Shown here piece by piece: positions 27,913 to 36,737 of a stretch of DNA of 64,000 nucleotides; positions within the stretch are counted from its first letter, which is position 1; every line of letters starts with the position of its first letter. The translations under genes and the position numbers were made by a program. A model generated the notes under the pieces. It was not told where the DNA came from. It searched no databases and worked only from the letters and a program-made list of their open reading frames with translations. This stretch comes from Coriobacteriia bacterium (lineage in GTDB: Bacteria; Actinomycetota; Coriobacteriia; Coriobacteriales; RUG033), in the NCBI GenBank assembly GCA_015655215.1, contig JAATFL010000008.1:22287-86286 (forward strand). The letters are read 5' to 3'.

Positions 27913-29346
27913 TCAAGCGTGTCGTTCGAGCAGGTTGAGCAGCTCCTCGCGGTTCTCGGCGCCGGTCTTGAGGTAGATGTGCGAGAGATGCGTCTTGACG
28001 GTGTTCTTGGAGATATGGAGCCTCTCCTCGATATAGGAGCTCTGGTGCCCCGACGCCCATATCTGCAACACGTCCGTCTCACGGGGCGAGAGGCCATGGG
28101 CACTGGCGAGCGATTGGACGCGGGTCGCCAGCGTCGACTGGCCGGAGAGGGGGACCTCGATCCCCTTGAGGGCGAAGCTCCCATCGCCCGAGAGCAGCAG
28201 CGCGGCGACGATGAGCAGCAGCAGGATGATGAAGACGACGGTGAGGGGTTGGTCGATCAACACGAGTCCTGCCAGCTGGCCGGAAAAGGCGCCGAGGAAC
28301 CACGCGGCACGCAGGCATCCGAAGGCGATGAGGGCCGGGATGCCCCGTGAGGTGACCAGCTCGATGAAGAGCAACCATACCATCAAGTAGACCAGGTTGA
28401 TGCCGGCATAGGCGATGAGGAACACGATCGGATTTCCCGTCGCGCCCATCTGGGCCGCCGATATGGCGGTGATGGCGATGAAGGGTATGGCGACGTAGAA
28501 GGCGATGCTCGTCTTGACGCGTTTGGCGAAGAGCGCCAGCGCCACATCGCCGATGACCGCCAAGGTGAGGCTGCCCGTGCCCAGCGTCCATCCCATGAGG
28601 TCGAGCCCGGACGTGCTGTCGGGGGTGCTCAGGGTACGGAGCGCCCCGTAGGCGAATTCGACGATGAAGACCAGCATGATGAGTCTCCACGGCTTCGCTC
28701 GGGCGAAGAGCCGCCATGCGTCCCCGAGCACGGTTCCCATGGCGAGGTAAGGACTTCGGCTCGGGCGCAGCGAAAGCGCGGATACGATGGGGAGGAGGAT
28801 GACACTGGCGACGGCGATGCCCTGGGGAAGCAAGGAGACCGTCAGATAGAGAAGGTAGCCGGCCACGCTGGCGATCCCCATGCACAGCGCGGCGTTCGTC
28901 GTGGAATGCGTCGCGAAGAGCTCGTCCCAGGCGATCTGAATCCACGCAGCTCCCGTACCGCCGAGCACGAAGCCAAGCGTGGTGAGCCAGCCAGGTATGA
29001 CGTCGAGGCTGGCAAGGGAGATGAGGCAGGTTCCCGCGGCGCAGGCGAGTCCGGCCACGAAGTGCAGCTCGCGACGGGGGTTGAGCGGGGAGAGGTGGGA
29101 GGATCCGGCGATCAGCAGCAAGGGGACGAGTCCGGTGGTGAGCGAGCTGAGGGCATGGAGGTCGAGGAGGGAGATATGGGGCTGAGGGGTGAGGAAGAGC
29201 ACGTTGCTGTCGAAGAAGAAGAACACCCACGCGGTGATGAACCCGTAACCGACGAACTGCCTGAGGCCTTGGAAGGAGAAATGCTCCGTCTCCTCCGGGG
29301 ATTCTCGGGAATCGAGGTCCGATGTCCCAACCATGCCACTCGCCAT
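27913..29346 (-). CDS. LuxR-family regulator with 12-helix membrane domain
   Basis: This protein of about 477 residues starts at the ATG at 29346, which has GGTGGGG upstream. Residues ~30-395 contain about 12 membrane helices with an MFS-like rhythm. After a short linker, a LuxR/GerE helix-turn-helix occupies the last ~65 residues (GLSPRETDVLQIWASGHQSSYIEERL, SKNTVKTHLSHIYLKTG). This regulator type is abundant in Eggerthellaceae and is often encoded beside reductase genes. Here the Tat flavoprotein gene lies directly upstream on the same strand, with a terminator hairpin between them. It probably senses a membrane or periplasmic ligand and controls that flavoprotein. The ligand is unknown. 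Confidence 0.9.
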   Translation of the reverse strand: MASGMVGTSDLDSRESPEETEHFSFQGLRQFVGYGFITAWVFFFFDSNVLFLTPQPHISLLDLHALSSLTTGLVPLLLIAGSSHLSPLNPRRELHFVAGLACAAGTCLISLASLDVIPGWLTTLGFVLGGTGAAWIQIAWDELFATHSTTNAALCMGIASVAGYLLYLTVSLLPQGIAVASVILLPIVSALSLRPSRSPYLAMGTVLGDAWRLFARAKPWRLIMLVFIVEFAYGALRTLSTPDSTSGLDLMGWTLGTGSLTLAVIGDVALALFAKRVKTSIAFYVAIPFIAITAISAAQMGATGNPIVFLIAYAGINLVYLMVWLLFIELVTSRGIPALIAFGCLRAAWFLGAFSGQLAGLVLIDQPLTVVFIILLLLIVAALLLSGDGSFALKGIEVPLSGQSTLATRVQSLASAHGLSPRETDVLQIWASGHQSSYIEERLHISKNTVKTHLSHIYLKTGAENREELLNLLERHA

Positions 29347-29462
29347 CACGAAACCCCACCATCCCCGTCGTCATCGAATCGACTGGCCCCAGGATAGCAG
29401 CATCGGCGTTTTCGGGGTACCGATAGGGTCCTTGTGATGGGGAACCAGTGCCGTTGTAAGAT

Positions 29463-29495
29463 AGAGGATGCCCCGGTCATACTGGGGCATCCTCT
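29463..29495 (-). terminator. Terminator-type hairpin after flavoprotein gene
   Basis: 15-bp arms AGAGGATGCCCCGGT and ACTGGGGCATCCTCT pair with one G-T mismatch around CAT. The hairpin lies 39 bases after the minus-strand flavoprotein stop and 117 bases before the LuxR start. It lacks a T-run, so termination may be partial. Confidence 0.55.
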
Positions 29496-29533
29496 GTGGG
29501 TAGAGGGAAACCAGCAGACCTCGACGAGGTGGT

Positions 29534-31336
29534 CTACGATATCTCACCGGAGGCTATCCGCTGACCGAGCAACATCCCCTCGGTGAGGCAGAAGCCCAGG
29601 CTCATGCCGGAAAGCGGTGTCGCGTACTGCACGATGAACCGGTTTCCCGAGTCGTTCCCCGCAGCGAACAGACCAGGGATGGGTGCGAGATCGTCGTCGA
29701 GCACATGGTGCTGATAGTCCGTGTCGAGGCCGGTGGTCTGGCAGAGACCAGGGTTTATGCTGGTGGTGCTACCGACGACGGCATAGTAAGGCGGGGTATC
29801 GAGGCGTGTGACAGCCAGGATGCGGGAATCCTTGGCGAAGTCCTCATCCTCACCGTTTTGACAGTATCCTTGATATTTCTCAATCTCGGCTATGGCAGCT
29901 TTCTGCTGGCTTTCATCCCAGATGCCGACGATCTTCACGAGTTCCTCGATGGTTTGGGCACAATAGACGTCAGGTTGGGAGGAGTAGGCGATGGCCGTAG
30001 TCGGTTTGTCGCCTGGCTGGACGGCATTCATCGAGTCGACGGTCTCCGGCCAGCCCTGGCTCCGGCGGTAATCGACGGCCTCATGGGCGGGGGGCATCGC
30101 GTAGACGAGGTCCTGCCAGTTGGCGTCGTTGATCGCGACGACGGAACCCTTGGGCTGACGGGGAACCAGATACGCCGACCCCTCAGTGCCACCCGCGCAC
30201 TCGTCGCAGAACCGCAAGCCGTTCTGGTTGAGCATGGGTGAACCCGGTCCCCAGGGAGTCTCGGGGCCCGCTTGGCCCGTGTTCATCCCCGAGTGCGGCC
30301 CGACCTCGATGTGCCCGCCGGCCCACACCCCCATCTGGATTACGGAACCGTCGCGGGTAAGCATCATGGGAGCGACGGTGGCAAGCTCGATATCGCCCAG
30401 GGATTCGGCGAGATGACGGTACTCGTCGTTGATGTCGCGCATCATGTCCTCGTTGCCGGCGAAGTCGCCGCCGGTGAGGATGATGCCCTTGGTGGCGGTG
30501 TAGCGCAGGTAGGTTCCACCCTCCTGATCGAGCACCACGACGCTCACCACGCGGCCGGAGCCGTCCTTCTCGAGATACTCCGCATGTTGGTTGTAGTTCC
30601 AGACAGCGCCATCGGCGATGGATTGGTCGCGATGATGGCTCAAGATGGTCGGTCCCCAGTTCCACTCGGACAGTCCGGCACTGGGTGATCGGAAGATGGT
30701 GGTACCGGTGTAGAACTTGTAGTCGGAGGGGTCCATGACCATGCGGTCATCCGGTGGGCAGGAGCCGATATGGGTGTTCTCCTCCATCCATGTGGTGTCG
30801 ATGTCTTGGATGGCCCAGTCTAAGAGTTCGCCAGAGTGTTCGACGTAATCCTTGATGAGGCGCTGGTCGCTGCGACCTTCGTTACGGCGGAACACCTCGC
30901 GCATGAATTCCTGCGGATCGATCGTCCTGGCTCCATGGCTAAGTGCCCACTGCGAGTTGATGGTGCCTACCTCGCCACCGATCCACATGTGGTTCTCCTC
31001 GGTCTGCATCTCGATGACCGCGACGGACAGGCCGTTCTTGCTCGTCGAGCGTGTGGTCCACAGGCCCGATTCGCCGCCCCCCACGACGATCACATCATAG
31101 GTGCCCCCATCGGCGATCTTCGACTCGTCGATGGGGTTCGGTGCGGTGTGCCAACTCACCGCCGCGGCAGACTGCCAACGGTTTCCCACGGCATCGTCCG
31201 AGCCGGTGTCATCGGAGGTTTTTGGTGAGCAACCGACGAGGCCGCTCACCGCCGCAGCAGCGCCCACCAACGCAGCGCCCTTCATGAAGGTGCGTCGGTC
31301 GGTGGTGATCACACCCTTCTCCACGCTCTTACCCAT
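29534..31336 (-). CDS. Tat-exported lipoprotein flavoprotein, fumarate/urocanate reductase family
   Basis: This is a 600-residue protein. The second ATG (31336) is preferred, since AAAAGGG lies 6 bases before it but directly abuts the first ATG (31342). The signal peptide has the twin-arginine motif DRRTFMKG and a lipobox LVGC, so it should be a Tat-exported lipoprotein. The FAD motif is VVGGGESG (about 90), followed by EEN....GGEVGTINSQWA and the C-terminal GLFAAGNDSGNRF and LSGMSLGFCLTEG blocks. No haem or FMN domain is present. It likely uses an organic electron acceptor at the cell surface and needs a separate electron donor. A membrane LuxR gene follows. The first flavoprotein (845-2755) is only distantly similar, so the substrates are likely different. 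Confidence 0.88.
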   Translation of the reverse strand: MGKSVEKGVITTDRRTFMKGAALVGAAAAVSGLVGCSPKTSDDTGSDDAVGNRWQSAAAVSWHTAPNPIDESKIADGGTYDVIVVGGGESGLWTTRSTSKNGLSVAVIEMQTEENHMWIGGEVGTINSQWALSHGARTIDPQEFMREVFRRNEGRSDQRLIKDYVEHSGELLDWAIQDIDTTWMEENTHIGSCPPDDRMVMDPSDYKFYTGTTIFRSPSAGLSEWNWGPTILSHHRDQSIADGAVWNYNQHAEYLEKDGSGRVVSVVVLDQEGGTYLRYTATKGIILTGGDFAGNEDMMRDINDEYRHLAESLGDIELATVAPMMLTRDGSVIQMGVWAGGHIEVGPHSGMNTGQAGPETPWGPGSPMLNQNGLRFCDECAGGTEGSAYLVPRQPKGSVVAINDANWQDLVYAMPPAHEAVDYRRSQGWPETVDSMNAVQPGDKPTTAIAYSSQPDVYCAQTIEELVKIVGIWDESQQKAAIAEIEKYQGYCQNGEDEDFAKDSRILAVTRLDTPPYYAVVGSTTSINPGLCQTTGLDTDYQHHVLDDDLAPIPGLFAAGNDSGNRFIVQYATPLSGMSLGFCLTEGMLLGQRIASGEIS

Positions 31337-31677
31337 GGTCATCCCTTTTCTCTTGCTGCCGACTCAGTGCGTCTCATGCGCATCGGGTGACGAGGCGGTT
31401 GGCGGCCCGTCGGCCATAGGGTCCGTCAGCGTTTGCCATCATGAGTCGTCTGGCTTCCATCGTCCTCACCGTTCAACTCCGATTGAGATGGTTTTGGCAC
31501 AAAGGGCATCACCGCTGAGGGGTGAATGCGCCGTCGCGTGTCCCGAAGGGTCGTTATACGTGTCGATACGATGGATGTGGGGTCCTCGAAGTGTATCCTT
31601 GTCAGTTGACACGTCGGACATCTCTTGGTTGAGACGTCCGGCCAGCAGGGAACGCGACCAGCAAGGAGGCGGACTTG
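31337..31677. other. Intergenic region between divergent flavoprotein and purE genes
   Basis: A 341-base gap that must hold promoters for both genes. I see no ORF or clear RNA structure; a purine-related regulatory RNA is not evident. Confidence 0.4.
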
Positions 31678-32148
31678 ATGTCCGAGATAGAGGGCACGCC
31701 ACTCGTGGGCATCATCATGGGCTCGAAGAGCGACATGCCCACCATGGAAGGCTGCACCCAGCAGCTCGATGCGCTGGGTGTGCCATATGAGCTCATCATC
31801 GCGAGCGCCCATCGCAATCCCGCGAAGGTGCACGAGTGGGCCGAGGGTGCGGCAGACCGTGGTATCAAGGTCATCATCGCGGCTGCCGGTAAGGCGGCGC
31901 ATCTCGGTGGCGTCGTGGCGGCCTTCACACCCCTGCCCGTGATCGCCGTGCCTATGAAGACAAGTGACCTGGGGGGTTTGGATTCGCTGCTCTCGATGGT
32001 CCAGATGCCGACGGGGGTGCCCGTGGCGACCGTGGCCATCAACGGTTCGAAGAACGCCGGGATCCTCGCCTGTCAGATGCTGGGCACGTCGTTGCCGGCG
32101 TACCGGCAGAAGATCATCGACCTCAAGCGGGCGATGGCTCAGGACTGA
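31678..32148 (+). CDS. purE: N5-carboxyaminoimidazole ribonucleotide mutase
   Basis: This 156-residue protein starts at the ATG at 31678, with AAGGAGG 8 bases upstream. Class I PurE signatures are complete: [51 protein letters not shown] and [20 protein letters not shown]. It rearranges N5-CAIR to CAIR in purine synthesis and normally needs a PurK partner, which is not in this window. The YqeY gene follows after 120 bases, so the two may be one transcript. Confidence 0.97.
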   Translation: MSEIEGTPLVGIIMGSKSDMPTMEGCTQQLDALGVPYELIIASAHRNPAKVHEWAEGAADRGIKVIIAAAGKAAHLGGVVAAFTPLPVIAVPMKTSDLGGLDSLLSMVQMPTGVPVATVAINGSKNAGILACQMLGTSLPAYRQKIIDLKRAMAQD

Positions 32149-32268
32149 TGCGAGCGCTCACGTGTCCTCGATGCGGTTGGTCTTCCTGCCACACCGAAGC
32201 CTTGCCCTCTCCTGCACTCCCTGTCCCGAACGTGGCGTTTCGACCCATCATACGAAGGGAATCACCTC

Positions 32269-32712
32269 ATGAACCGCAACGAGCTCAACGAAGGAATCAA
32301 GACCGCCCTCAAGGCACATGACAAGGTGCGTCTCATGACCCTGCGCGGTGTCTTGGGGGAGGTCAAGAACCTCGAGGTCGACAAACATGCCGAGGCATCC
32401 GAGCAGGAAGTCAACGACATGGTGAAGCGCGTGCTGAAGCAGACCGGCCAGACGCTTGAGATGTCGCGTAAAGCTGGTGACAACCCCGACCGCACGGCCG
32501 AGTTCGAGCGGCGTGTCTCCATCCTGGAAGGGTGTTTGCCGCAACAGGTGGAAGGCGACGCGCTCAAGGCGCTCGTCACCTGGGCCATCGCCGAAACCGG
32601 GGCCGTCTCCAAGCGCGACATAGGCAAGGTCATGGGTGCGGTAGGTACCAGGACCGGCGGCAACTTCGACAAGGCGGCGGCGGCCAAGATGGCCGGTGCA
32701 GAACTGGCGTAG
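32269..32712 (+). CDS. GatB/YqeY-domain protein
   Basis: This 147-residue protein shares the tRNA-binding tail domain of GatB: an N-terminal helix bundle with ALKAHDKVRLMTLRGVLGEVKNLEVDK, EFERRVSILEGCLPQQ, and the small end domain DIGKVMGAV-type loop with GTRTGGNFDKAAAAKM. YqeY proteins are stand-alone versions; a role in tRNA-dependent amidation is suggested by the fold but not proven. It is complete, starting at the ATG at 32269. A 20-base palindrome follows before the PH-domain genes. Confidence 0.9.
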   Translation: MNRNELNEGIKTALKAHDKVRLMTLRGVLGEVKNLEVDKHAEASEQEVNDMVKRVLKQTGQTLEMSRKAGDNPDRTAEFERRVSILEGCLPQQVEGDALKALVTWAIAETGAVSKRDIGKVMGAVGTRTGGNFDKAAAAKMAGAELA

Positions 32713-32748
32713 CCCGACGGGGAGATGTGGTCCGTGTCGACTCAGGCA

Positions 32749-32768
32749 GAGGGTACTGCAGTACCCTC
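32749..32768. repeat. Perfect 20-base palindrome
   Basis: GAGGGTACTGCAGTACCCTC is fully self-complementary. It sits 36 bases after the YqeY gene and 22 bases before the YdbS-like gene, just upstream of its ribosome site. It could be an operator or, as RNA, a hairpin gating translation. It has no T-run. Confidence 0.45.
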
Positions 32769-32790
32769 ACGGATAAGGAGCACGAATCCT

Positions 32791-33273
32791 ATGCGCAACC
32801 TGCCGGCAAAACGGCTCGATCCCCGCATCGTCAGCGTCTGGCGCATCTCAGAGGCCCTCAGCAGCCTCATCGGTGCGGGCGTCCTCATCGGCATCTTCGC
32901 CATTCTGTGGAGAGCCGATGTGCTCGGGACGTCCTGGTTCGTCGGCGCCATCGTGGTAGCCGTGGCGCTCGCGGTCGTCGACGTCGCCATCGTTCCTCGC
33001 GTCCGATACATCCGTTGGCACTACGAGGTCACCGAGGAGGAGGTCGACCTCCTCGAGGGCATCATCGTCCACAAGCATACCGTGATCCCACTCGTGCGCG
33101 TACAGCATGTGGACACGAAGCAGGGTCCCATCGCACGGGCGTTCGGCTTGGCCGCGGTCACGGTGGCGACGGCGGCTGGTGAGCATGAGGTACCCGGTCT
33201 TCCGGTCGAGGAGGCCGACGGTCTCCGCGACCGCGTGGCGACCTTGGCGGCCCTGGCCCGGGAGGATTCGTAG
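32791..33273 (+). CDS. Bacterial PH-domain membrane protein, YdbS-like
   Basis: The ATG at 32791 is used because AAGGAG lies 10 bases upstream and the earlier in-frame start would include the palindrome; the product is 160 residues. Two membrane helices (about 18-65) are followed by a bacterial PH domain (bPH_2): YIRWHYEVTEEEVDLLEGIIVHKHTVIPLVRVQHVDTKQGPIARAFGL, ending GLPVEEADGLRDRVATL. YdbS and YdbT are encoded together in many Gram-positive bacteria. Their role is at the membrane and is poorly known. The YdbT-like gene begins immediately after the stop. Confidence 0.88.
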   Translation: MRNLPAKRLDPRIVSVWRISEALSSLIGAGVLIGIFAILWRADVLGTSWFVGAIVVAVALAVVDVAIVPRVRYIRWHYEVTEEEVDLLEGIIVHKHTVIPLVRVQHVDTKQGPIARAFGLAAVTVATAAGEHEVPGLPVEEADGLRDRVATLAALAREDS

Positions 33274-34998
33274 ATGAGCGCCATAGCTCCAGGTCCACAC
33301 CATGTGCATAAGGCCTACATCATGTTCAAGGCCATCGAGAACCTCAGGCAGCTGCTCGTCCCCATCGTCGTCTCGCTGTTTCCCCTGCTCAACCTCAACG
33401 ACTCGTCTCTGCCCGTGCCGGTGCTGATCGCCCTTGTGGTCGCGGTGTTCGTGGCGATCGACGTGACGGTGTCCGTCGTCTCATACCAACGATTCACGTG
33501 GGAGCTCACCTCTTCCGAGTTGCACATCAAGAAGGGCATCTTCAACAAGAAGCACGAGCACATCCCCTTCATGCGCGTCTACGCCGTCAACGCGACGGCA
33601 AACGTGCTCGAACGCCTGCTGGGACTGGTCACGCTCACGGTGGATACCGCATCGGGCAGTCAGGGAGGGGGGCACATCAAGGCACTTACGCTCGGCGAGT
33701 ACGAGGCGCTGCGATCGGAGATGTTCGACCGCAAACGGCGGTTGGTGGGCGAAGGTGCGATGGGGAGCGCCCCCGTCTTGCCTGCGACGCGATCTGCGCA
33801 GTTGGAGAGGCATGTGGCGCAGTTCGAGGGCACTGCCGATGAGGGCGTTGGAGGTGGCATGGCCAAGGGGCTCTCCCGTGCGCGGACCGAGATGGACGGC
33901 TCCTCGGGAAGCCTGCGCGGGATGTTTGGCGGCGACTTCACCGATGATGCGGCAATCGGGTTCGAACGTACGCTCACCGGCAAGCAACTCCTGCTCAAGG
34001 GACTCTCGGGTTCGAACGTCTTGCTGCCGTTGCTCATCACGATGGGGTTCATCTCGCAGTTCTCAAGATATCTGCCCGACTCCGTCAAGCAGCAGGCGGC
34101 CGATGCCGTTGAACTCGCAGGCGCTCAGCTTCTTGCGGCCGGTGCGGTCCTGATCGTTCTCACGCTGATGCTCGTCCTCCTCGTCAGTTGGGTCTTTGGC
34201 GTCATCTCGTCCACGCTTACGTACGGCGGCTTCGTCGTGCGTCGACGAGGGGGCCGCATCGAGGTCGAGCGCGGGCTGCTCTCGCGCTACTCCTCCGGGG
34301 TTTCGGTGGTGCGCGTGCAGGCGGTGCGCATACACCAGGGATTCCTGAGCCGTCTGATCGGCTACGCCGAGGTGTCGCTCGTGACGGCGAGCGAGGGGAA
34401 CCATCGTGCCGATGCCGTGGCCGGATCGCTCGTGGTGCATCCGTTCATCCGTCGCAAGGAGGCGCGTGCGTTTGTCGACGAGCTTCTGCCTGGCTACGAT
34501 GCGGCACCCGAGAGGCTTGGCGGCTTGCCGCCGGTCGCGGTTCGAAGGTCGTTCAACCGCTTCGCACTGTGGCCAGGACTCGTGCTCGCCCTCGTCGCGG
34601 CTGGAGCGTCGCTGCTCCTTCCCGCTTCGACGGTGCCTGTCGACGTGCGTTTGGGGAGGGCCATCGTGGGGCTGGCGCTCGTCGTCTGTCTTGCCATGGC
34701 GGTGGCGTATGCGGTGCTGTGGTATCGTCACGCCGGCTTTGCGCACAACGCGGGCTTCGTCGTCCTGCAACATGGTGGATGGGGCGTCACGCGCACCATC
34801 GCACCGCGCTCGCGCATCCAGTGGGTGCGCACGAGCGAGACGCCGTTTCAAGAGCGTGTCAAGGTGGCCACCATCAAAATCGCACTGCTTGCCAGCCCGC
34901 CAGGGGTTAGAGTGTCATTGCGCGATCTTCCCGTGGAGCAGGCGAAGGTGATTCTCGACTGGGCGCGCCCGCGTGCGCTTGACGGCAGTGCGGCATGA
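33274..34998 (+). CDS. Bacterial PH-domain membrane protein, YdbT-like
   Basis: This 574-residue protein starts directly after the stop of the YdbS-like gene. It contains repeated membrane-helix pairs and bPH_2 domains: first at about 70-150 (FTWELTSSELHIKKGIFNKKHEHIPFMRVYAVN), second at about 310-400 (SSTLTYGGFVVRRRGGRIEVERGLLSRYSSGVSVVRVQAVRI), third near the C-terminus (HNAGFVVLQHGGWGVTRTIAPRSRIQWVRTSE). This is the YdbT layout. A disordered insert lies at about 165-220. The function is unknown but membrane-linked. Its stop overlaps the ATG of the next ORF (ATGA at 34995). Confidence 0.88.
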   Translation: MSAIAPGPHHVHKAYIMFKAIENLRQLLVPIVVSLFPLLNLNDSSLPVPVLIALVVAVFVAIDVTVSVVSYQRFTWELTSSELHIKKGIFNKKHEHIPFMRVYAVNATANVLERLLGLVTLTVDTASGSQGGGHIKALTLGEYEALRSEMFDRKRRLVGEGAMGSAPVLPATRSAQLERHVAQFEGTADEGVGGGMAKGLSRARTEMDGSSGSLRGMFGGDFTDDAAIGFERTLTGKQLLLKGLSGSNVLLPLLITMGFISQFSRYLPDSVKQQAADAVELAGAQLLAAGAVLIVLTLMLVLLVSWVFGVISSTLTYGGFVVRRRGGRIEVERGLLSRYSSGVSVVRVQAVRIHQGFLSRLIGYAEVSLVTASEGNHRADAVAGSLVVHPFIRRKEARAFVDELLPGYDAAPERLGGLPPVAVRRSFNRFALWPGLVLALVAAGASLLLPASTVPVDVRLGRAIVGLALVVCLAMAVAYAVLWYRHAGFAHNAGFVVLQHGGWGVTRTIAPRSRIQWVRTSETPFQERVKVATIKIALLASPPGVRVSLRDLPVEQAKVILDWARPRALDGSAA

Positions 34999-35057
34999 TG
35001 GTCCATGGGAAGGCACGGGAGAACCAAGGTTCGACCATGTCGAGGATGGAGGCTTTC

Positions 35058-36005
35058 ATGTGTCGCACGGGGAGGAGACCTCACAAGGGCCTCTTGATCG
35101 TCATCGTCGTGGCCCTGGTGTTGCTTGCAGGGTCTGTCGCGCTCAGGGTGACAATGGTCCCTGCATGTAGCAGCTCGTCTGCATCGGACGCTGCGACGAC
35201 GGTCGAGCAGAGGGCTTCCCTCAACGATTACAGTTGGGATGAGCTTTCACGGCTGTCGTCCATGATCGCCGCGGCCGATGGCGATGATGGGGCCCTGCAG
35301 GTGGAGAGGGACTACAACCTGGTGGACTCAAGCGGCCATCTGACCGGTGCCACCAAGGACTTCACCCTTTCCGACGGCACGGCCGTCAGCGTGCAGATCG
35401 CCGGCTTCCGCCATGACACGAGATCGGATGGTTCCGGCATGGCCGGGATCACGTTCATCTTCACGGACTGTATCGCCAGCCGCCCGATGTGCACCCGTGC
35501 CGACAACGCGGGGGGCTGGAGATCGTCGGCGATGCGCGCCTACCTTAACTCCGGGATGCTGGAGGAACTGCCCTCCGACCTTCGGGAGGAGATCGCCGCG
35601 GTGGACAAGCGCACGAACAACGTCGGCGAGACGGATGACGTTTCCCTGGTCTCCACGACTTCCGACAAGCTATGGCTGTTCTCGTTCGTTGAGGTGACCG
35701 GTGATGTCGATTCGTGGTGGGAGACGGGTCGCCAGCCCTACGCCGACGTCTTGGACGCGGAGGGTACGCAATACCAACTCTTCTCTGAGGCCGGCGTGGC
35801 CTGCTCCTCGGGCAACGCGGAGAGCGCGATGGGCTACGGCGTGCTCGTGAAATCCTTCGATGGGCAGGCGTGCTGGTGGTGGGAACGTTCAGCTGACGAT
35901 GACGACAGCAGCAGGTTCAACGGCATCAACGGCGAGGGGGAACCCAACGTTCACGGCGACGATGCCGACGACGCGACCGGTGTGGTCCCCGGCTTCTGCC
36001 TATGA
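35058..36005 (+). CDS. DUF6273-like membrane-anchored protein
   Basis: This is a 315-residue protein if started at 35058, where GGAGG lies 5 bases upstream. The frame also offers an ATG at 34995 that overlaps the preceding stop. A single membrane segment near the N-terminus (LLIVIVVALVLLAGSVALRV) is followed by an extracellular Ser/Ala linker. The domain behind it has a GGWRSSAMRAYLNSGMLEELPSDLREEI block and KLWLFSFVEVTG, the pattern of DUF6273 (often in surface proteins of Gram-positive gut bacteria). The function is unknown; the fold may bind carbohydrate or protein. It may be co-transcribed with the two PH-domain genes. Confidence 0.7.
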   Translation: MCRTGRRPHKGLLIVIVVALVLLAGSVALRVTMVPACSSSSASDAATTVEQRASLNDYSWDELSRLSSMIAAADGDDGALQVERDYNLVDSSGHLTGATKDFTLSDGTAVSVQIAGFRHDTRSDGSGMAGITFIFTDCIASRPMCTRADNAGGWRSSAMRAYLNSGMLEELPSDLREEIAAVDKRTNNVGETDDVSLVSTTSDKLWLFSFVEVTGDVDSWWETGRQPYADVLDAEGTQYQLFSEAGVACSSGNAESAMGYGVLVKSFDGQACWWWERSADDDDSSRFNGINGEGEPNVHGDDADDATGVVPGFCL

Positions 36006-36117
36006 CCGTTTTGTCATCGCACGGTCATCGGTGCCACCATGCGTTGCGGTATACCGTGCTGAGTGTGCGGAACGTCAACCTAGACCGATCTGCCGGTTAC
36101 CATCGAGAGGAGTTGCC

Positions 36118-36327
36118 ATGGAAGACGAGATCCTAAAGGTCGAGGGCATGAAATGTCATTCCTGCGAGAAGAAGACCGAGATGGCTCTGACCGACCTGGT
36201 CGGCGTCACGAGTGCCACGGCCGACTACGAGGCCGGCACCGTCGAGGTCACCTACGATCCCAGTCTCGTCGATCACGATGCCGTGGTCAACGTCATCGAG
36301 GACACCGGTTTCGAGGTCGTCGCGTAG
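36118..36327 (+). CDS. Heavy-metal-associated (HMA) domain protein, CopZ-like
   Basis: This 69-residue protein starts at the ATG at 36118, with GAGAGGAG upstream. It has the ferredoxin-like HMA fold of small metal chaperones: ILKVEGMKCHSCEKKTEMAL, with the metal pair Cys13 and Cys16, then VTSATADYEAGTVEVTYDP and VVNVIEDTGFEV. It probably carries Cu(I) or another soft metal in the cytosol. No copper ATPase or copper regulator gene lies nearby. The KCHSC form lacks the usual Thr between Met and first Cys (MTCxxC), having Lys instead. Confidence 0.9.
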   Translation: MEDEILKVEGMKCHSCEKKTEMALTDLVGVTSATADYEAGTVEVTYDPSLVDHDAVVNVIEDTGFEVVA

Positions 36328-36737
36328 CAGCCGTGTCGCGAGAACCCGTGAGTCGATCGCACCTGTGCAGATGCTCGCCTCGTTTCCTTGTCGCAAGCGC
36401 CCACATCGCATCGTCATCGCCCGTTTGGCGACGGTAAACGTATCCGCGTGTCGACGTTTTGCGCTCAGGTTGCCGTATCGATTGGTCACCGCGCTATAGT
36501 TAGTAACATAGCACGCTGCTCCTTCAAACCATCTCGTCGAGAGGTCTGCATGTCTCAGTACCACCATCGTACCGATGTTGTCCCGGGGAACAAGATTGGT
36601 CCATCGCTTGGGGTGATGCGCGTATGCCATCCCTCGGCTTCCGATACGCCTCGGCATGGCTCGAGTCCGTTCCGAGAACCGGTGCGTCATCTCCGCACCT
36701 CCCCATCCACCATTGACCTAGGCTGGTCGAGACTTCT
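36328..36737. other. Intergenic region before CorC-like gene
   Basis: A 410-base gap. A TATAGT box near 36493, within a locally AT-richer stretch with the palindromic GTTAGTAAC, could be part of a promoter for the CorC-like gene. The possible -35 (TTGCCG) is 19 bases away, which is long. No credible ORF or RNA gene is seen. Confidence 0.3.

Noticed and set aside
26589..28184. Minus-strand ORF of 531 codons
   Set aside because: Antisense to the radical SAM gene and overlaps the end of the LuxR gene in another frame; no recognisable features.
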